A stretch of DNA of 64,000 nucleotides, from NCBI RefSeq assembly GCF_002093665.1, contig NZ_MRWE01000015.1, forward strand, positions 1 through 64,000. The letters run 5' to 3'. The position numbers and the translations under genes were made by a program. Every line of letters begins with the position of its first letter. The first letter of the stretch is position 1. The notes beneath the pieces are model-generated. The model saw only the letters and a program-made list of their open reading frames with translations, ran no database searches and was not told the origin of the DNA. Below, piece after piece: positions 1 through 9,018 of this stretch. Origin of the DNA: Rouxiella badensis. Its GTDB lineage: Bacteria > Pseudomonadota > Gammaproteobacteria > Enterobacterales > Enterobacteriaceae.

Positions 1-1709
1 ACCCTACGTATAGTAATAATCTATTGCATGAATTTAAAGGCAAAGACCAAAGCGTTCAATTGATTAAAATAAATAAAGACGTTCTCCTTAACGGCGCGAC
101 ATCCTTCTTGTTCAACAACGATAATCAGCATCAGACTATAGAAATTAATAGAAGCACATTAAAAGAAGAGAGTGACGACATCAAGGTATGGCAAGGTCAT
201 TCTGTGGATGATAAAAGAACTGCGGTTTTTTCTATAAAAAATAACAAAGTAAGTGGTTTTGTTAAATTAAGTGATCATTCAGCTTATGAAATTCATCCGA
301 TATCAGAAGAGTTACATGCGCTGGTAAGAATCGAGACGGCGGGCGGTGATGAAAATGAATTTGACTATATCCAAGATGATAGCGTTGAGCCCGGTTTATG
401 GGAGCACGATGAGCAATCCAGTAATGAGATCGCCAAAATAAGAGTGTTGTATGCTTATACCAATCAGTCGCGCTATAAATTTGGCAATAGTCCTGAATTG
501 TATGCAAGCACATTAAATACCTCATTAAATTCAAGTCACGTAAGAAGTAATTCATTAGCTAGATTTGATGTGGCAGGCACGCTTGACACTAATGTAACTG
601 AGACTAACATGAATAGTCTGCTTTCTAATATGAAAAATAAAAACACGCCCTTGGGTGCTGGAATAGCTCAAAAGCAAAAAGAAACCCAGGCAGATCTGAT
701 TGTTTTAATATCCGAACTCGGCGGAGGGCTGGCTTATAGGTCCGGAATGCATAGCGTGGTCAGTGCTAATCAGGCAATATCCAATAATACACTAGCGCAT
801 GAAATCGGCCATAATTTTGGACTTAATCATGGTGAAAAAGAACAAGGCATAACTGCCTATGCTAATGGTTATCGTGTTGCAGGTAAATTTAGTACTATTA
901 TGTCAAAACGTACAACGGGTGGTACAGCAATCAATTTCTTCTCGAACCCACAGTTGAAATTTAATGGCGACCCTATAGGTACAGTGAGCAGTAATGATGC
1001 AGTGCGCCTGATCAATGAAAGACGCTTTATTGTCGCTAACAACTTTCCTGACTGGGAAAATAAACATCCCCTTAACACAGGAATTTTACCCCCTCGTCAA
1101 TTTTTTGAAGTTGTCCTGAAAGATATAAACAAAAATGAAAAATTAGTGCTTGATAAAGTAATCAGTAATCCGGGGGAATATAGCTGGCCTTATGAGGTCT
1201 CTATCGCAGTGAATGACTTTTTCCCAGCAGAGATCATTAGGGCTGGAGAGTTTCTCAAAGGGAGAATATCACCTGTTGTTGGTTCTGGTTATCGAAACAG
1301 CATATGGTTGAACCTTGGTAAGAAAGATGCCTATCATCTTGAAGTGAATCGCAAAACATATGCTCTATATAATGGTGTGAAGTGGTCAGACACCAGTAAT
1401 ATTAGCGGTGGTGATGGCCTTCCCGCTCACTCAACGGCAACGGCGATAGTTAAAAGTAAGTCAACCGGCAAGGTTGTCGAGCAATTTACCTTCACAAATC
1501 AGGGTGCTGATTTAAACAGTTATGGATGGCCCAGTAAACTGGCAGAGGTAATTAACAATAAGAAATCAAGCTATTTACGTGCAGGCGAAATGAAAGAAAG
1601 TGGTGATATTGAAATTATTAATGGTAGCGGCTACCGTAATAAATTATGGTTACCATTAAATAAAAAAAATGACCTAATCGTTGAATTAGCCATCAGTACA
1701 AATCAATAA
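1..1709 (+). CDS. Secreted M12-like zinc metalloprotease with tandem C-terminal modules (5' truncated)
   Basis: This is probably a secreted zinc endopeptidase of the reprolysin-like (metzincin) group. The frame stays open to the left window edge, so the true start and any signal peptide lie outside; the first usable start inside is a TTG at 24. Numbering from there, the metzincin motif HEIGHNFGLNH lies at about residues 259-269 and supplies three zinc-binding His and the catalytic Glu. A Met-turn-like STIMS follows about 20 residues later. The N-terminal 130 residues look like a propeptide. The C-terminus carries two related modules, about 386-442 and 500-561, both with YxWP, RAGE, GSGYRN and WL. 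It is AT-richer than later genes, which suggests transfer. The substrate is unknown; the metalloprotease assignment is solid. Confidence 0.8.
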   Translation, partial: PTYSNNLLHEFKGKDQSVQLIKINKDVLLNGATSFLFNNDNQHQTIEINRSTLKEESDDIKVWQGHSVDDKRTAVFSIKNNKVSGFVKLSDHSAYEIHPISEELHALVRIETAGGDENEFDYIQDDSVEPGLWEHDEQSSNEIAKIRVLYAYTNQSRYKFGNSPELYASTLNTSLNSSHVRSNSLARFDVAGTLDTNVTETNMNSLLSNMKNKNTPLGAGIAQKQKETQADLIVLISELGGGLAYRSGMHSVVSANQAISNNTLAHEIGHNFGLNHGEKEQGITAYANGYRVAGKFSTIMSKRTTGGTAINFFSNPQLKFNGDPIGTVSSNDAVRLINERRFIVANNFPDWENKHPLNTGILPPRQFFEVVLKDINKNEKLVLDKVISNPGEYSWPYEVSIAVNDFFPAEIIRAGEFLKGRISPVVGSGYRNSIWLNLGKKDAYHLEVNRKTYALYNGVKWSDTSNISGGDGLPAHSTATAIVKSKSTGKVVEQFTFTNQGADLNSYGWPSKLAEVINNKKSSYLRAGEMKESGDIEIINGSGYRNKLWLPLNKKNDLIVELAISTNQ

Positions 1710-1770
1710 CTCTTTTTGAGGGTAATACGATAATCAGAAAGAAAAGATAACCTTGCCTCACCAGGGGCGA

Positions 1771-1813
1771 ATTAATCTCCAGCAGTCAATATCGGGTACT
1801 GCTGGAGATTAAT
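1771..1813. terminator. Bidirectional stem-loop between convergent genes
   Basis: A perfect 16-bp inverted repeat (1771-1786 with 1798-1813) encloses an 11-nt loop. It lies between the ends of the metalloprotease gene and the convergent zinT gene, with AT-rich flanks on both sides. It fits a shared bidirectional terminator. Confidence 0.65.
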
Positions 1814-1851
1814 ATTTATCCTTAGCGGATATGTTGCTTACCTTTGCTTAT

Positions 1852-2499
1852 TTAGTGATGCAGCATTTCGTCGACAATCTGTGCTGCATCCAAATTAAGG
1901 CGGTAATAAGTCGGCCAGTTGTCCATCTCTTCCAGAAGCGCCTGCTGTGAAATATTTCCGATGAACATATGGAAATGACTGGAGCGACGCGGTGCAATAA
2001 TGTGATCGCTGAACTGAACGTATTTGGGTGCCTTGCTGGTAGCGTCGTGGCATTCAAACAGATAGCGCACACCTTTCTTACCGGATGGGTAAGTTAAAAT
2101 CTTGTGCCCGGCATAATCATATTTACAGGACGCAACCTGTTTACCGCGATGAAACTCTATAACGCCGTCCTCAATGCCAATGGTATCAACGTGGGTCGCA
2201 TAGCCTTTGCGGTAATAGGCCTTAACTTCTGCAGGCGTTTTACCCTTATCCTGTTCGGCCTTCTTTTGGAAAACTGGGTCAAGTTCCCCGCTTAGCAGAT
2301 ACGGATAAACGGATTGCCACAGCCCATCCCAATCCTTAAGTACTCTGTCTTTCACATTTTTATCTTTAAAAATACCCATAGCCGCTTGCTCTTCCCCCGC
2401 TGTCATGGGCGCACCGTGTGAATGATTGCCGTGAGCAAAAGCATGACCACTTGCGATGAGCATTCCCAGAAATACTGCAACTTTTTGAAATTTAACCAC
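1852..2499 (-). CDS. zinT: ZinT periplasmic zinc-binding chaperone
   Basis: ZinT (YodA) binds zinc or cadmium in the periplasm and passes zinc to the ZnuABC importer under zinc starvation. The 215-residue product matches the family length. It has a Sec signal peptide ending near GHAFA, then a His-rich mature N-terminus (HGNHSHG). The conserved C-terminal half includes the [10 protein letters not shown] segment, whose His residues are the family's metal ligands. The start is a GTG with an AGGA Shine-Dalgarno about 10 nt upstream. A Zur-like palindrome lies 33-50 bp upstream of the start, so zinc repression by Zur is likely. No znu genes are adjacent. Confidence 0.93.
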   Translation of the reverse strand: MVKFQKVAVFLGMLIASGHAFAHGNHSHGAPMTAGEEQAAMGIFKDKNVKDRVLKDWDGLWQSVYPYLLSGELDPVFQKKAEQDKGKTPAEVKAYYRKGYATHVDTIGIEDGVIEFHRGKQVASCKYDYAGHKILTYPSGKKGVRYLFECHDATSKAPKYVQFSDHIIAPRRSSHFHMFIGNISQQALLEEMDNWPTYYRLNLDAAQIVDEMLHH

Positions 2500-2531
2500 G
2501 AAGACTGAATCCTTATCAACTTTGTAATGTA

Positions 2532-2549
2532 GTTATGTTATAACGTAAC
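2532..2549. promoter_or_regulatory. Zur-like operator upstream of zinT
   Basis: The near-perfect palindrome GTTATGTTATAACGTAAC resembles the Zur box core TGTTATAnTATAACA. It sits immediately upstream of zinT, a classical Zur target. The match is by eye. Confidence 0.7.
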
Positions 2550-2862
2550 AATAAGTTTTATTCAACTCTACGTGCCCTACTTCTTCTAACACGCTACCAG
2601 AAACGCCGTTGTTAACCGCCCGTCATTTTTCTTTCATATTATTGTGTTAGGACGAAGTCAGCGTGGCTTTATAAAAAATAAACAAAGGTTAAACAAAACC
2701 CTCTCTTCGATTTAGCGCTTTATATAAACATTAAAAATACAACAACTAAGGACTATAGTTATTCTCGGCACGGGCGCAGTGATGGGTGGATTCAGTATGG
2801 CCATCTCGACCACGTGTTTAACCTGAGTGTTAACTGATGGGATTATTTAACCCGGAGAAAAT
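2550..2862. other. Intergenic region zinT-uppP
   Basis: About 310 bp between divergent genes. The zinT side holds its promoter and Zur box. The uppP side ends in CCGGAG just before the ATG. One short open frame (2752-2826, 24 hydrophobic codons, no start) could be a decayed membrane-protein tail, but this is weak. Nothing else was recognised. Confidence 0.4.
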
Positions 2863-3702
2863 ATGACATTTTTGAACATACTGATTTTGGCAGTCATTCA
2901 GGGGCTAGCCGAACTGTTGCCCGTATCCAGTTCGGCTCACGTCATTATGGCAGAGAAAATTCTGGGGCTTGATCCCAGCGCGCCTGACATGACGTTGCTG
3001 TTGGTTATGCTACACACGGGTACCATGTTCGCCGTTATCGTTCATTTCTGGAAATCCTGGCGCGATACGTACTTTAGCTCTGGCGCCGCCTTTAAACGTA
3101 ACGCCCTGCACATCATTCTGGCTACTATGATGACCGGTGTTGTAGGGCTGACGTTGCAGCATATCATCAAGGTGTTTTACGCCGGCAATGCTTCTACCTT
3201 TGAAATCGAATCATTGTTTAGCAACAGCAAGCTGATTGCTTCGGGGCTTGTGGCTGCAGGCATACTGATCATTGTCTCTTCAAGAATCAAAGAAAGTCAT
3301 GCCACAAACCTTTCCCCTTTTCAATCGTTAACCATTGGTATCGTTCAAGGTCTTTGCCTGCCTTTCCGTGGGTTCTCACGCTCAGGCGCAACAATTTCCA
3401 CCGCATTATCCCTCGGTGTTGCGCGTAAAACGGCTGAAGAGTTCAGCTTTGCCTTGGCCGTTGTTTTGACGCCAGTTGTTATCATTAAAGAAGTCGTCCG
3501 TGTGTTCCACGATAATGCCGCAACTCATGCTTCATTGACCCTGTCTTCAATCCTCTTGCCAAGTTTGTTGGGAATGGTTTTCAGCTTTATTGCTGGTTTA
3601 CTGGCACTGCGCTGGCTTGCGGGCTGGCTTGAGCACGGTAAATGGCATCTTTTTGGGGGTTACTGTATTTTTGCCGCCTGCGTTGTTCTCTGGATTGGTT
3701 AA
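2863..3702 (+). CDS. uppP: Undecaprenyl-diphosphate phosphatase (BacA/UppP family)
   Basis: This integral membrane phosphatase converts undecaprenyl diphosphate to the monophosphate, recycling the lipid carrier for peptidoglycan and surface polysaccharides; extra copies give bacitracin resistance. The 279-residue product is family-sized and carries both signature motifs. The first is QGLAELLPVSSSAH at the N-terminus (about 14-27). The second is the RGFSRSGATIS loop near residue 170, with the catalytic-region Ser and Arg. Several hydrophobic helices follow. An AGGAG-like site precedes the ATG. It stands alone, so it may be a secondary copy rather than the housekeeping one; the window cannot decide this. 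Confidence 0.88.
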   Translation: MTFLNILILAVIQGLAELLPVSSSAHVIMAEKILGLDPSAPDMTLLLVMLHTGTMFAVIVHFWKSWRDTYFSSGAAFKRNALHIILATMMTGVVGLTLQHIIKVFYAGNASTFEIESLFSNSKLIASGLVAAGILIIVSSRIKESHATNLSPFQSLTIGIVQGLCLPFRGFSRSGATISTALSLGVARKTAEEFSFALAVVLTPVVIIKEVVRVFHDNAATHASLTLSSILLPSLLGMVFSFIAGLLALRWLAGWLEHGKWHLFGGYCIFAACVVLWIG

Positions 3703-3737
3703 CAATCTCTGCTGCACTGCTTAAAACTCATCATCCT

Positions 3738-3756
3738 GGCTCCCTTTACGGGAGCC
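3738..3756 (+). terminator. Possible terminator after uppP
   Basis: GGCTCCC and GGGAGCC pair across a 5-nt loop shortly after the uppP stop. No U-tract follows, so termination is uncertain. Confidence 0.35.
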
Positions 3757-3960
3757 TGTCAGGAAACTCTGTTCACCCTGCCCTTATTCCTTTTTTTCAT
3801 AAGCTTATCCTATGGCTTGTTTACAATAGTTTGTGTTGACTATTTCGCCATGATGAAGAGATTTCACTACATATCAATGGCTAACGCCTTGGCAACCTCT
3901 GTATAGTAATGTCGCCGTAATATTGTTTTATAAGTTTTAATTATTAAGAGAAGCGTATTT

Positions 3961-4761
3961 ATGAAGAAATTGCTGTTGTCCGCTCTGATCGCCACCTCTG
4001 TCTTGATGCTGTCCGCTTGTAAACAAGGTGATGATAATAAAGTAAAAGTTGCCATCAATACCGGTCCCGATCAGGCAATTTGGCAGGAAGTGCAGAAAGT
4101 TGCCAAAGAGAAATATAATCTTGACGTTGAGGTCATTCCTTTCAACGACTATGTTCTGCCGAACGAATCTCTGAACAGCAAGGACGTTGATGCCAACGCC
4201 TTCCAAAGCCTGCCTTATCTCGAAGCGCAGTCTAAAGAGCGCGGCTATCACTTCGCTATCCTGACCAAAACCTTTATTTTCCCGATTGCGGCTTACTCGA
4301 AGAAAATTAAAAACGTTAAAGACCTGCCGGATGGCGCAACGGTGACTATCTCTAACGAAGCGACTACGCTGGGCCGCAGCCTGCTGCTGCTCCAGGCACA
4401 AGGTTTAATCAAGCTGAAAGCTGGCGTAGGCTACTTGCCAACGACGCTGGACATCATCGACAATCCGAAAAAACTGAATATTGTTGAGGTGGATACGCCG
4501 CAGCTGACGCGTACTCTGGACGATCCTAACGTCACTCTGTCTATCATCAACACCAACTTCTCCTCACAGGTGGGTCTGTCTCCACGCCGTAACGGCCTGT
4601 TTATGGAAGACGCGGCGTCTCCATATGTCAACGCACTGGTTTCTCGTGAAGACAACAAAGACAGCAAAAAAATGCAGGAACTGAAAGAAGCTTTCCAGAC
4701 TCCAGAAGTCGCGGAAAAAGCCGAAGAAGTGTATAAAGGCGATGCCATCAAGGCCTGGTAA
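3961..4761 (+). CDS. NlpA/MetQ-family substrate-binding lipoprotein
   Basis: A periplasm-facing lipoprotein of the NlpA/MetQ family, which binds methionine or related ligands for MetNI-type importers. The signal peptide ends in the lipobox LSAC (Cys20), so the mature protein is lipid-anchored. The rest aligns along its whole length with the family, including the NDYVLPNE, DANAFQ and TLGRSLLLLQ segments. Length (266 aa) is typical. No metN or metI is adjacent and a good terminator follows directly, so it is a single-gene unit. It may work with a MetNI encoded elsewhere or have another ligand. No MetJ box was seen upstream. Confidence 0.85.
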   Translation: MKKLLLSALIATSVLMLSACKQGDDNKVKVAINTGPDQAIWQEVQKVAKEKYNLDVEVIPFNDYVLPNESLNSKDVDANAFQSLPYLEAQSKERGYHFAILTKTFIFPIAAYSKKIKNVKDLPDGATVTISNEATTLGRSLLLLQAQGLIKLKAGVGYLPTTLDIIDNPKKLNIVEVDTPQLTRTLDDPNVTLSIINTNFSSQVGLSPRRNGLFMEDAASPYVNALVSREDNKDSKKMQELKEAFQTPEVAEKAEEVYKGDAIKAW

Positions 4762-4778
4762 TGACGCCTTGATGCATC

Positions 4779-4819
4779 ATCCGGTAGTCAGGGCTTTGGC
4801 TCTGCTACCGGATTTTTTT
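4779..4819 (+). terminator. Rho-independent terminator after NlpA-like gene
   Basis: ATCCGGTAG pairs with CTACCGGAT and is followed by a run of six T, 18 bp after the stop codon. Confidence 0.85.
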
Positions 4820-5075
4820 GCCTATAAAACAGGCGTCGCTACGTGAATTCTGAAAAATCCTGGCCTCTATGAGGCACAGATTTTACTGAGCGTTGCCGCT
4901 AAACGCCCTATTACGGTTCATTTTCTGGTGAGGTTGAGCCTCGTAAGGCTTCCGCTATGAAAAATTTATTCAATACAGGATTGAAGGTTTAATTCGAGCG
5001 CAAATGAATAGATTTCTCAACGTGATCTGACATAAATTTGCCCTGGTTAATTAAATGTTTAATGAGGGAGAACAT
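4820..5075. other. Intergenic region before the orphan gene
   Basis: About 255 bp with no recognisable gene or clear promoter. It becomes AT-rich toward the downstream gene, whose leader it probably contains. Confidence 0.3.
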
Positions 5076-5678
5076 ATGTTTTTAGAGGTAGTCAGGCAGC
5101 TTTCTCTTTTGGTATGCAGAAATGCTGTTCCAGATGGAAATGTGAATCAGTCAAATTTTGCCAGAAAAATGTTGAATATAGCCAATACCGTTTTGCAGCC
5201 CTGCACTGTATATGCCGCAAAGGAACATACACCCTCCCTACCTTGGCAATATGGTTTTTCCTATAGGGACTCTTCTGGTCTCAATAAGCAATATGTTTCA
5301 GGGGAGACCCGCCTCATAGAGGCAAAATATACGCCGTTTGAATCAGATATTATTAATCATTTAACCGGCAACAAGAGCCATGAAAAGGTGAAAATTAGAG
5401 TAACATCCAGCGCAGTTAAGGTTCCAATGGACGGAATGGATGGCAATACTTATCTGGTCAGAAGTGATTTCGTGCACTACAGAGGCCCGGGAGGTCAGGT
5501 AACAATACTGCCCAATGGAGACGTTGATACGTCTGATGATCAACATATGAAACGAAATATGCTGCCGGGTATGCAAAGAAAAGCCGGCGATTTTGCAGTT
5601 TATGAAATTCCTGAAGAAAAAATGTCCCAGAGAAAGCGTGGTGAATTTTCCTCTTTTTCCTTATTACGAGAATACTAA
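5076..5678 (+). CDS. Orphan protein of unknown function
   Basis: A 200-residue protein I do not recognise. The ATG at 5076 is chosen over the upstream ATG at 5055 because GAGGGAG sits at the right distance before it. No signal peptide or transmembrane helix is evident. The N-terminus is short and hydrophobic-amphipathic. The central part is beta-rich, with glycine and aspartate turns (VPMDGMDGNTYLV, GPGGQVTILPNGDVDT). The tail is basic and serine-rich. Base composition is AT-richer than the transport genes nearby, consistent with acquired DNA. It has no operon partner. Given the sopB locus elsewhere in the window, a secreted effector is conceivable but unsupported. Confidence 0.6.
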   Translation: MFLEVVRQLSLLVCRNAVPDGNVNQSNFARKMLNIANTVLQPCTVYAAKEHTPSLPWQYGFSYRDSSGLNKQYVSGETRLIEAKYTPFESDIINHLTGNKSHEKVKIRVTSSAVKVPMDGMDGNTYLVRSDFVHYRGPGGQVTILPNGDVDTSDDQHMKRNMLPGMQRKAGDFAVYEIPEEKMSQRKRGEFSSFSLLREY

Positions 5679-5839
5679 GGGTAATCACCTCTAATCGCTA
5701 TCAAGCTTTTCATTATTAAGTACAGATCCTACGCTAAGTACGAATACCGTAGGTGAAGTTTCATCGCTTTATTTAAGGGCTATTGAATGTTGTAACTAAT
5801 TAAAGGTTATAAAAGAGGCTCCATCAAGGAGCCTTCATC

Positions 5840-6268
5840 TTATGCCCTAAGTTCATAATAAATATCGAATTCATCCTCATGCGTTTTGATAAACCCATGA
5901 TTGATGTAGAACCGGTTAGACCGACTTCCACGTAATGCACCCAACCGCAGAGGCAATGTGCGCTCTCTTGCCGTCTTGATGACCTGTTCGATAGCCGCTC
6001 TGCCCAGTTGATGATTTTGATAATCAGGATGAATGTACAAATGATCCAAATAGAGATGGTCCATTTTATCCGTGATGACAAAGAATCCCGCTAGACTGCC
6101 CTGACTTTCAATTTTGAAGGTGTTCATCGGCAAGAATGTATCAAGAAAACGGTTTCTGACTCGTTGTTCATCAAACCGCCCGACGGCTTCCAGGCTAGGC
6201 CTCATTGCTGCTGCCCGTATTTCAGCAAGCCGCTCTCCGTCCTCCTGCTCTGCCATTTTAAAATCCAT
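5840..6268 (-). CDS. GNAT-family N-acetyltransferase
   Basis: A small cytoplasmic acetyltransferase of 142 residues, the usual length of a single GNAT domain. The acetyl-CoA binding region is seen as LDHLYIHPDYQNHQLGRAAIE, where QxxxLGRA is the pyrophosphate-binding signature of motif A. The C-terminal FYINHGFIKT is the typical motif B segment. The substrate cannot be predicted. A GAGGG-like site precedes the ATG. It is a monocistronic gene divergent from the molybdoenzyme downstream. Confidence 0.85.
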   Translation of the reverse strand: MDFKMAEQEDGERLAEIRAAAMRPSLEAVGRFDEQRVRNRFLDTFLPMNTFKIESQGSLAGFFVITDKMDHLYLDHLYIHPDYQNHQLGRAAIEQVIKTARERTLPLRLGALRGSRSNRFYINHGFIKTHEDEFDIYYELRA

Positions 6269-6583
6269 ATCAGCACCCTCACCCTATTTCGAATAACCTT
6301 CCTATAACAGTCTGATCATTATGGCAAGCGTGCCGACATTTGTCAGGCTAGCTTATTATTGGCTCCTGAGATCGTTACCCTTTTCATCCTCGGTTTCAGT
6401 CTCAATGAAAAATGAGTGAATGAGCATTCCCCTTGCTCTTTTAACTCCCTGAATAGAATCATTAAAAAAAACTTACAAAATTCTAACATCAATCAAACAT
6501 AACTTCTCTGGCACTGATTACACTTATCTTTTACGGGGTGATTTTACGCAATCCCTCAATGCTTATCCTGCCCAGGAGTTTTC
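6269..6583. other. Divergent promoter region, GNAT gene and molybdoenzyme
   Basis: About 315 bp, AT-rich in its second half. It must hold the promoters of both flanking genes. CCAGGAG precedes the molybdoenzyme ATG. No operator was recognised. Confidence 0.35.
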
Positions 6584-8866
6584 ATGACTAAACAAAGACG
6601 TTCGGTTCCCGGCGTTCACCCCTATGACGGCCCGGCGGGCGGTTGGGGTGCACTGAAAGCCACGGCGATTGCGGTCCGCACTCAGATGGATAACCTGACC
6701 GCGCCAGCAACCTTGCTGCGCACCAACCAGCCGGACGGATTCGACTGCCCCGGCTGCGCATGGCCAGACAAAGAAAAAAACTCGACCTTCCAGTTCTGTG
6801 AAAACGGCGCCAAGGCGGTCACCTGGGAGGCCACCAGCAAACGCGTCACGCCAGAATTTTTGGCGGCAAACAACGTGACCTCGCTACTGCAGAAATCAGA
6901 CTTCGAGCTTGAGGGCTACGGACGATTAACCCACCCGCTGGTTTATAATAAGGAAACGGATACGCTACAGCCGGTTGAATGGGAAACCGCCTTTAGCCGC
7001 ATTGCAGAAATCTTGCAAAACGTTGACTCGCCCGATGAAGTTGAATTCTATACTTCCGGCCGCGCCTCAAATGAAGCCGCGTATTTGTTCCAGCTGTTTG
7101 CCCGCGAGTTTGGCACCAACAACTTCCCCGACTGTTCCAACATGTGTCATGAGGCCACCAGCGTCGGCCTGCCGCAGTCTATTGGTATCGGTAAAGGGAC
7201 CGTTTCACTGGACGATTTCGATGACACCGAGCTCATTATCTCCATTGGCCACAACCCCGGCACCAACCATCCCCGTATGATGGGGACGCTGCACGAAGTT
7301 GCGCGCCGCAACGTCCCTATCATAGTCTTTAATCCGCTGCGTGAGCGCGCCCTGGAGCGTTTTGCCGATCCACAGAACGTCATCGAGATGGCAACCTACA
7401 CCTCCACCAACATTGCTTCGACCTACTATCAGGTAAAAGCGGGCGGTGACGCAGCCGCGCTGAAAGGCATCATGAAAGCACTGCTCGAGCTGAACGCTTC
7501 TGAGGGTAACCTGCTGGACAACGATTTTATTGCCGAACATACCCAGGGATTCGAGGTGTTTGCCGCAGATATGGCCTCAACATCCTGGGATGATATCGAG
7601 AAAGAGTCCGGCCTGACACGCGAAAGTCTTACACAGGTTGCCACGCTCTATGCCAAATCAAAGGCCACGATCGTCACTTACGGCATGGGCGTGACTCAGC
7701 ACAACAAAGGGACCGCCAACGTTCGCCTGATTGCCGATCTTCTGTTGTTACGCGGTAACTTCGGTAAACCGGGTGCGGGGATATGCCCTCTGCGCGGGCA
7801 TTCGAACGTGCAGGGAAACCGTACGGTCGGCATTACTGAAAAACCGTCGGCCGCCTTCCTGGAAAATCTCGAGAAGGTGTTTGGCTTTGTGCCGCCGAAA
7901 GAGCATGGTCACGACGCAGTAAAAGCGATGGAAGCCATGGCCGAGGGTAGATCCAAAGCACTGATTTGTCTGGGCGGTAACTTTGCTGTCGCGTTGCCGG
8001 ATCCTGAGAAATGTTTCCCGGCAATGAAAGCCTTAGACCTGAGCGTTCACGTGGGAACCAAACTCAACCGCTCGCATCTTCTGGTTGCTAAGGAAACCTA
8101 TGTGTTCCCCTGCTTGGGTCGTACCGAATTGGACCTACAGGCCAGTGGTCGCCAGGCGATTACCGTCGAGGACTCGATGTCAATGGTCCATGCCTCCTCG
8201 GGTAAGTTGAAACCCGCTTCAGAGTTTTTACTTTCTGAGCCGGATATCGTCGGTCGTATGGCGAAGGCAACAATCCCTCATACCAAGGTGCCTTGGATGG
8301 AGCTGGTTGCCGACTACAGCATAATTCGAGACCTGATTGAGAAAACTATTCCGGGCTTTGATAAATACAATGAGCGGATAGCTATCCCCGGTGGATTCCG
8401 TATGCCGCTGCCGCCTACCGAGCGTAAATGGCCTACCCCGACCGGCAAGGCGATATTCTCGGTGTTCGACGGCGTTACCGAAGATCTGGTCGTTGAAGGA
8501 GAAGACGTGTTGCGCATGATTACCCTACGCAGTCATGACCAATACAACACCACGATATATGCGCTCGACGACCGTTATCGCGGCGTGTTTGGCCGTCGCG
8601 ATATTCTGTTTATGAGCGACACCGACCTTGAGAAGCGCGGGCTGGAGCACGGTGACCTGGTGGATATCGAAACCGCAGTACAAGGCAGTAAGCTGCGTCT
8701 GGAGAACATTACGGTGATCGCCTATAACATCTCGGAAGGTTCAGTGGGGGCCTATTATCCTGAGGCCAATGTATTGATCCCGCTTGACTATATCGATAAG
8801 GAAAGCGGCACGCCTTCCTATAAGTCCTTACCTGTCAGAGTCGTTAAACACGCGGTTACCGCTTAA
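6584..8866 (+). CDS. FdhF/YdeP-family molybdopterin oxidoreductase
   Basis: A large cytoplasmic oxidoreductase of the molybdopterin (DMSO reductase) superfamily, closest in pattern to E. coli YdeP (about 760 residues, linked to acid resistance). The N-terminus has the family segment GFDCPGCAWPD. This is followed by GRLTHPL, then YTSGRASNEAAYLFQLFAREFGTNNFPDCSNMC and GHNPGTNHPRM. The C-terminus has the MGD-binding domain with RSHDQYNTTIY and VFGRRDILF. No signal peptide and no electron-transfer subunit are present. The physiological substrate of the family is not established. It is monocistronic and closed by a strong terminator. Confidence 0.9.
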   Translation: MTKQRRSVPGVHPYDGPAGGWGALKATAIAVRTQMDNLTAPATLLRTNQPDGFDCPGCAWPDKEKNSTFQFCENGAKAVTWEATSKRVTPEFLAANNVTSLLQKSDFELEGYGRLTHPLVYNKETDTLQPVEWETAFSRIAEILQNVDSPDEVEFYTSGRASNEAAYLFQLFAREFGTNNFPDCSNMCHEATSVGLPQSIGIGKGTVSLDDFDDTELIISIGHNPGTNHPRMMGTLHEVARRNVPIIVFNPLRERALERFADPQNVIEMATYTSTNIASTYYQVKAGGDAAALKGIMKALLELNASEGNLLDNDFIAEHTQGFEVFAADMASTSWDDIEKESGLTRESLTQVATLYAKSKATIVTYGMGVTQHNKGTANVRLIADLLLLRGNFGKPGAGICPLRGHSNVQGNRTVGITEKPSAAFLENLEKVFGFVPPKEHGHDAVKAMEAMAEGRSKALICLGGNFAVALPDPEKCFPAMKALDLSVHVGTKLNRSHLLVAKETYVFPCLGRTELDLQASGRQAITVEDSMSMVHASSGKLKPASEFLLSEPDIVGRMAKATIPHTKVPWMELVADYSIIRDLIEKTIPGFDKYNERIAIPGGFRMPLPPTERKWPTPTGKAIFSVFDGVTEDLVVEGEDVLRMITLRSHDQYNTTIYALDDRYRGVFGRRDILFMSDTDLEKRGLEHGDLVDIETAVQGSKLRLENITVIAYNISEGSVGAYYPEANVLIPLDYIDKESGTPSYKSLPVRVVKHAVTA

Positions 8867-8879
8867 TTTCCTCCTCATC

Positions 8880-8905
8880 AAAATGCCGCTACTTGGCGGC
8901 ATTTT
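8880..8905 (+). terminator. Rho-independent terminator after the molybdoenzyme
   Basis: AAAATGCCGC and GCGGCATTTT form a 10-bp stem with a 6-nt loop, 14 bp after the stop, followed by a pyrimidine tract with a T run. Confidence 0.8.
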
Positions 8906-9018
8906 CTCCCCCTTTTTTATTAGAATCCACATAACAATAGCCATTTTAAGCATTTGTAGTTAATGCGTGAGCAGATAATAATCCTTTGATTAGCAAACGT
9001 TAATTCATTGGAGAAATC

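Noticed and set aside
2752-2826. 24-codon hydrophobic frame before uppP
   Set aside because: There is no start codon or ribosome site and the length is too short to call a gene or a recognisable remnant.
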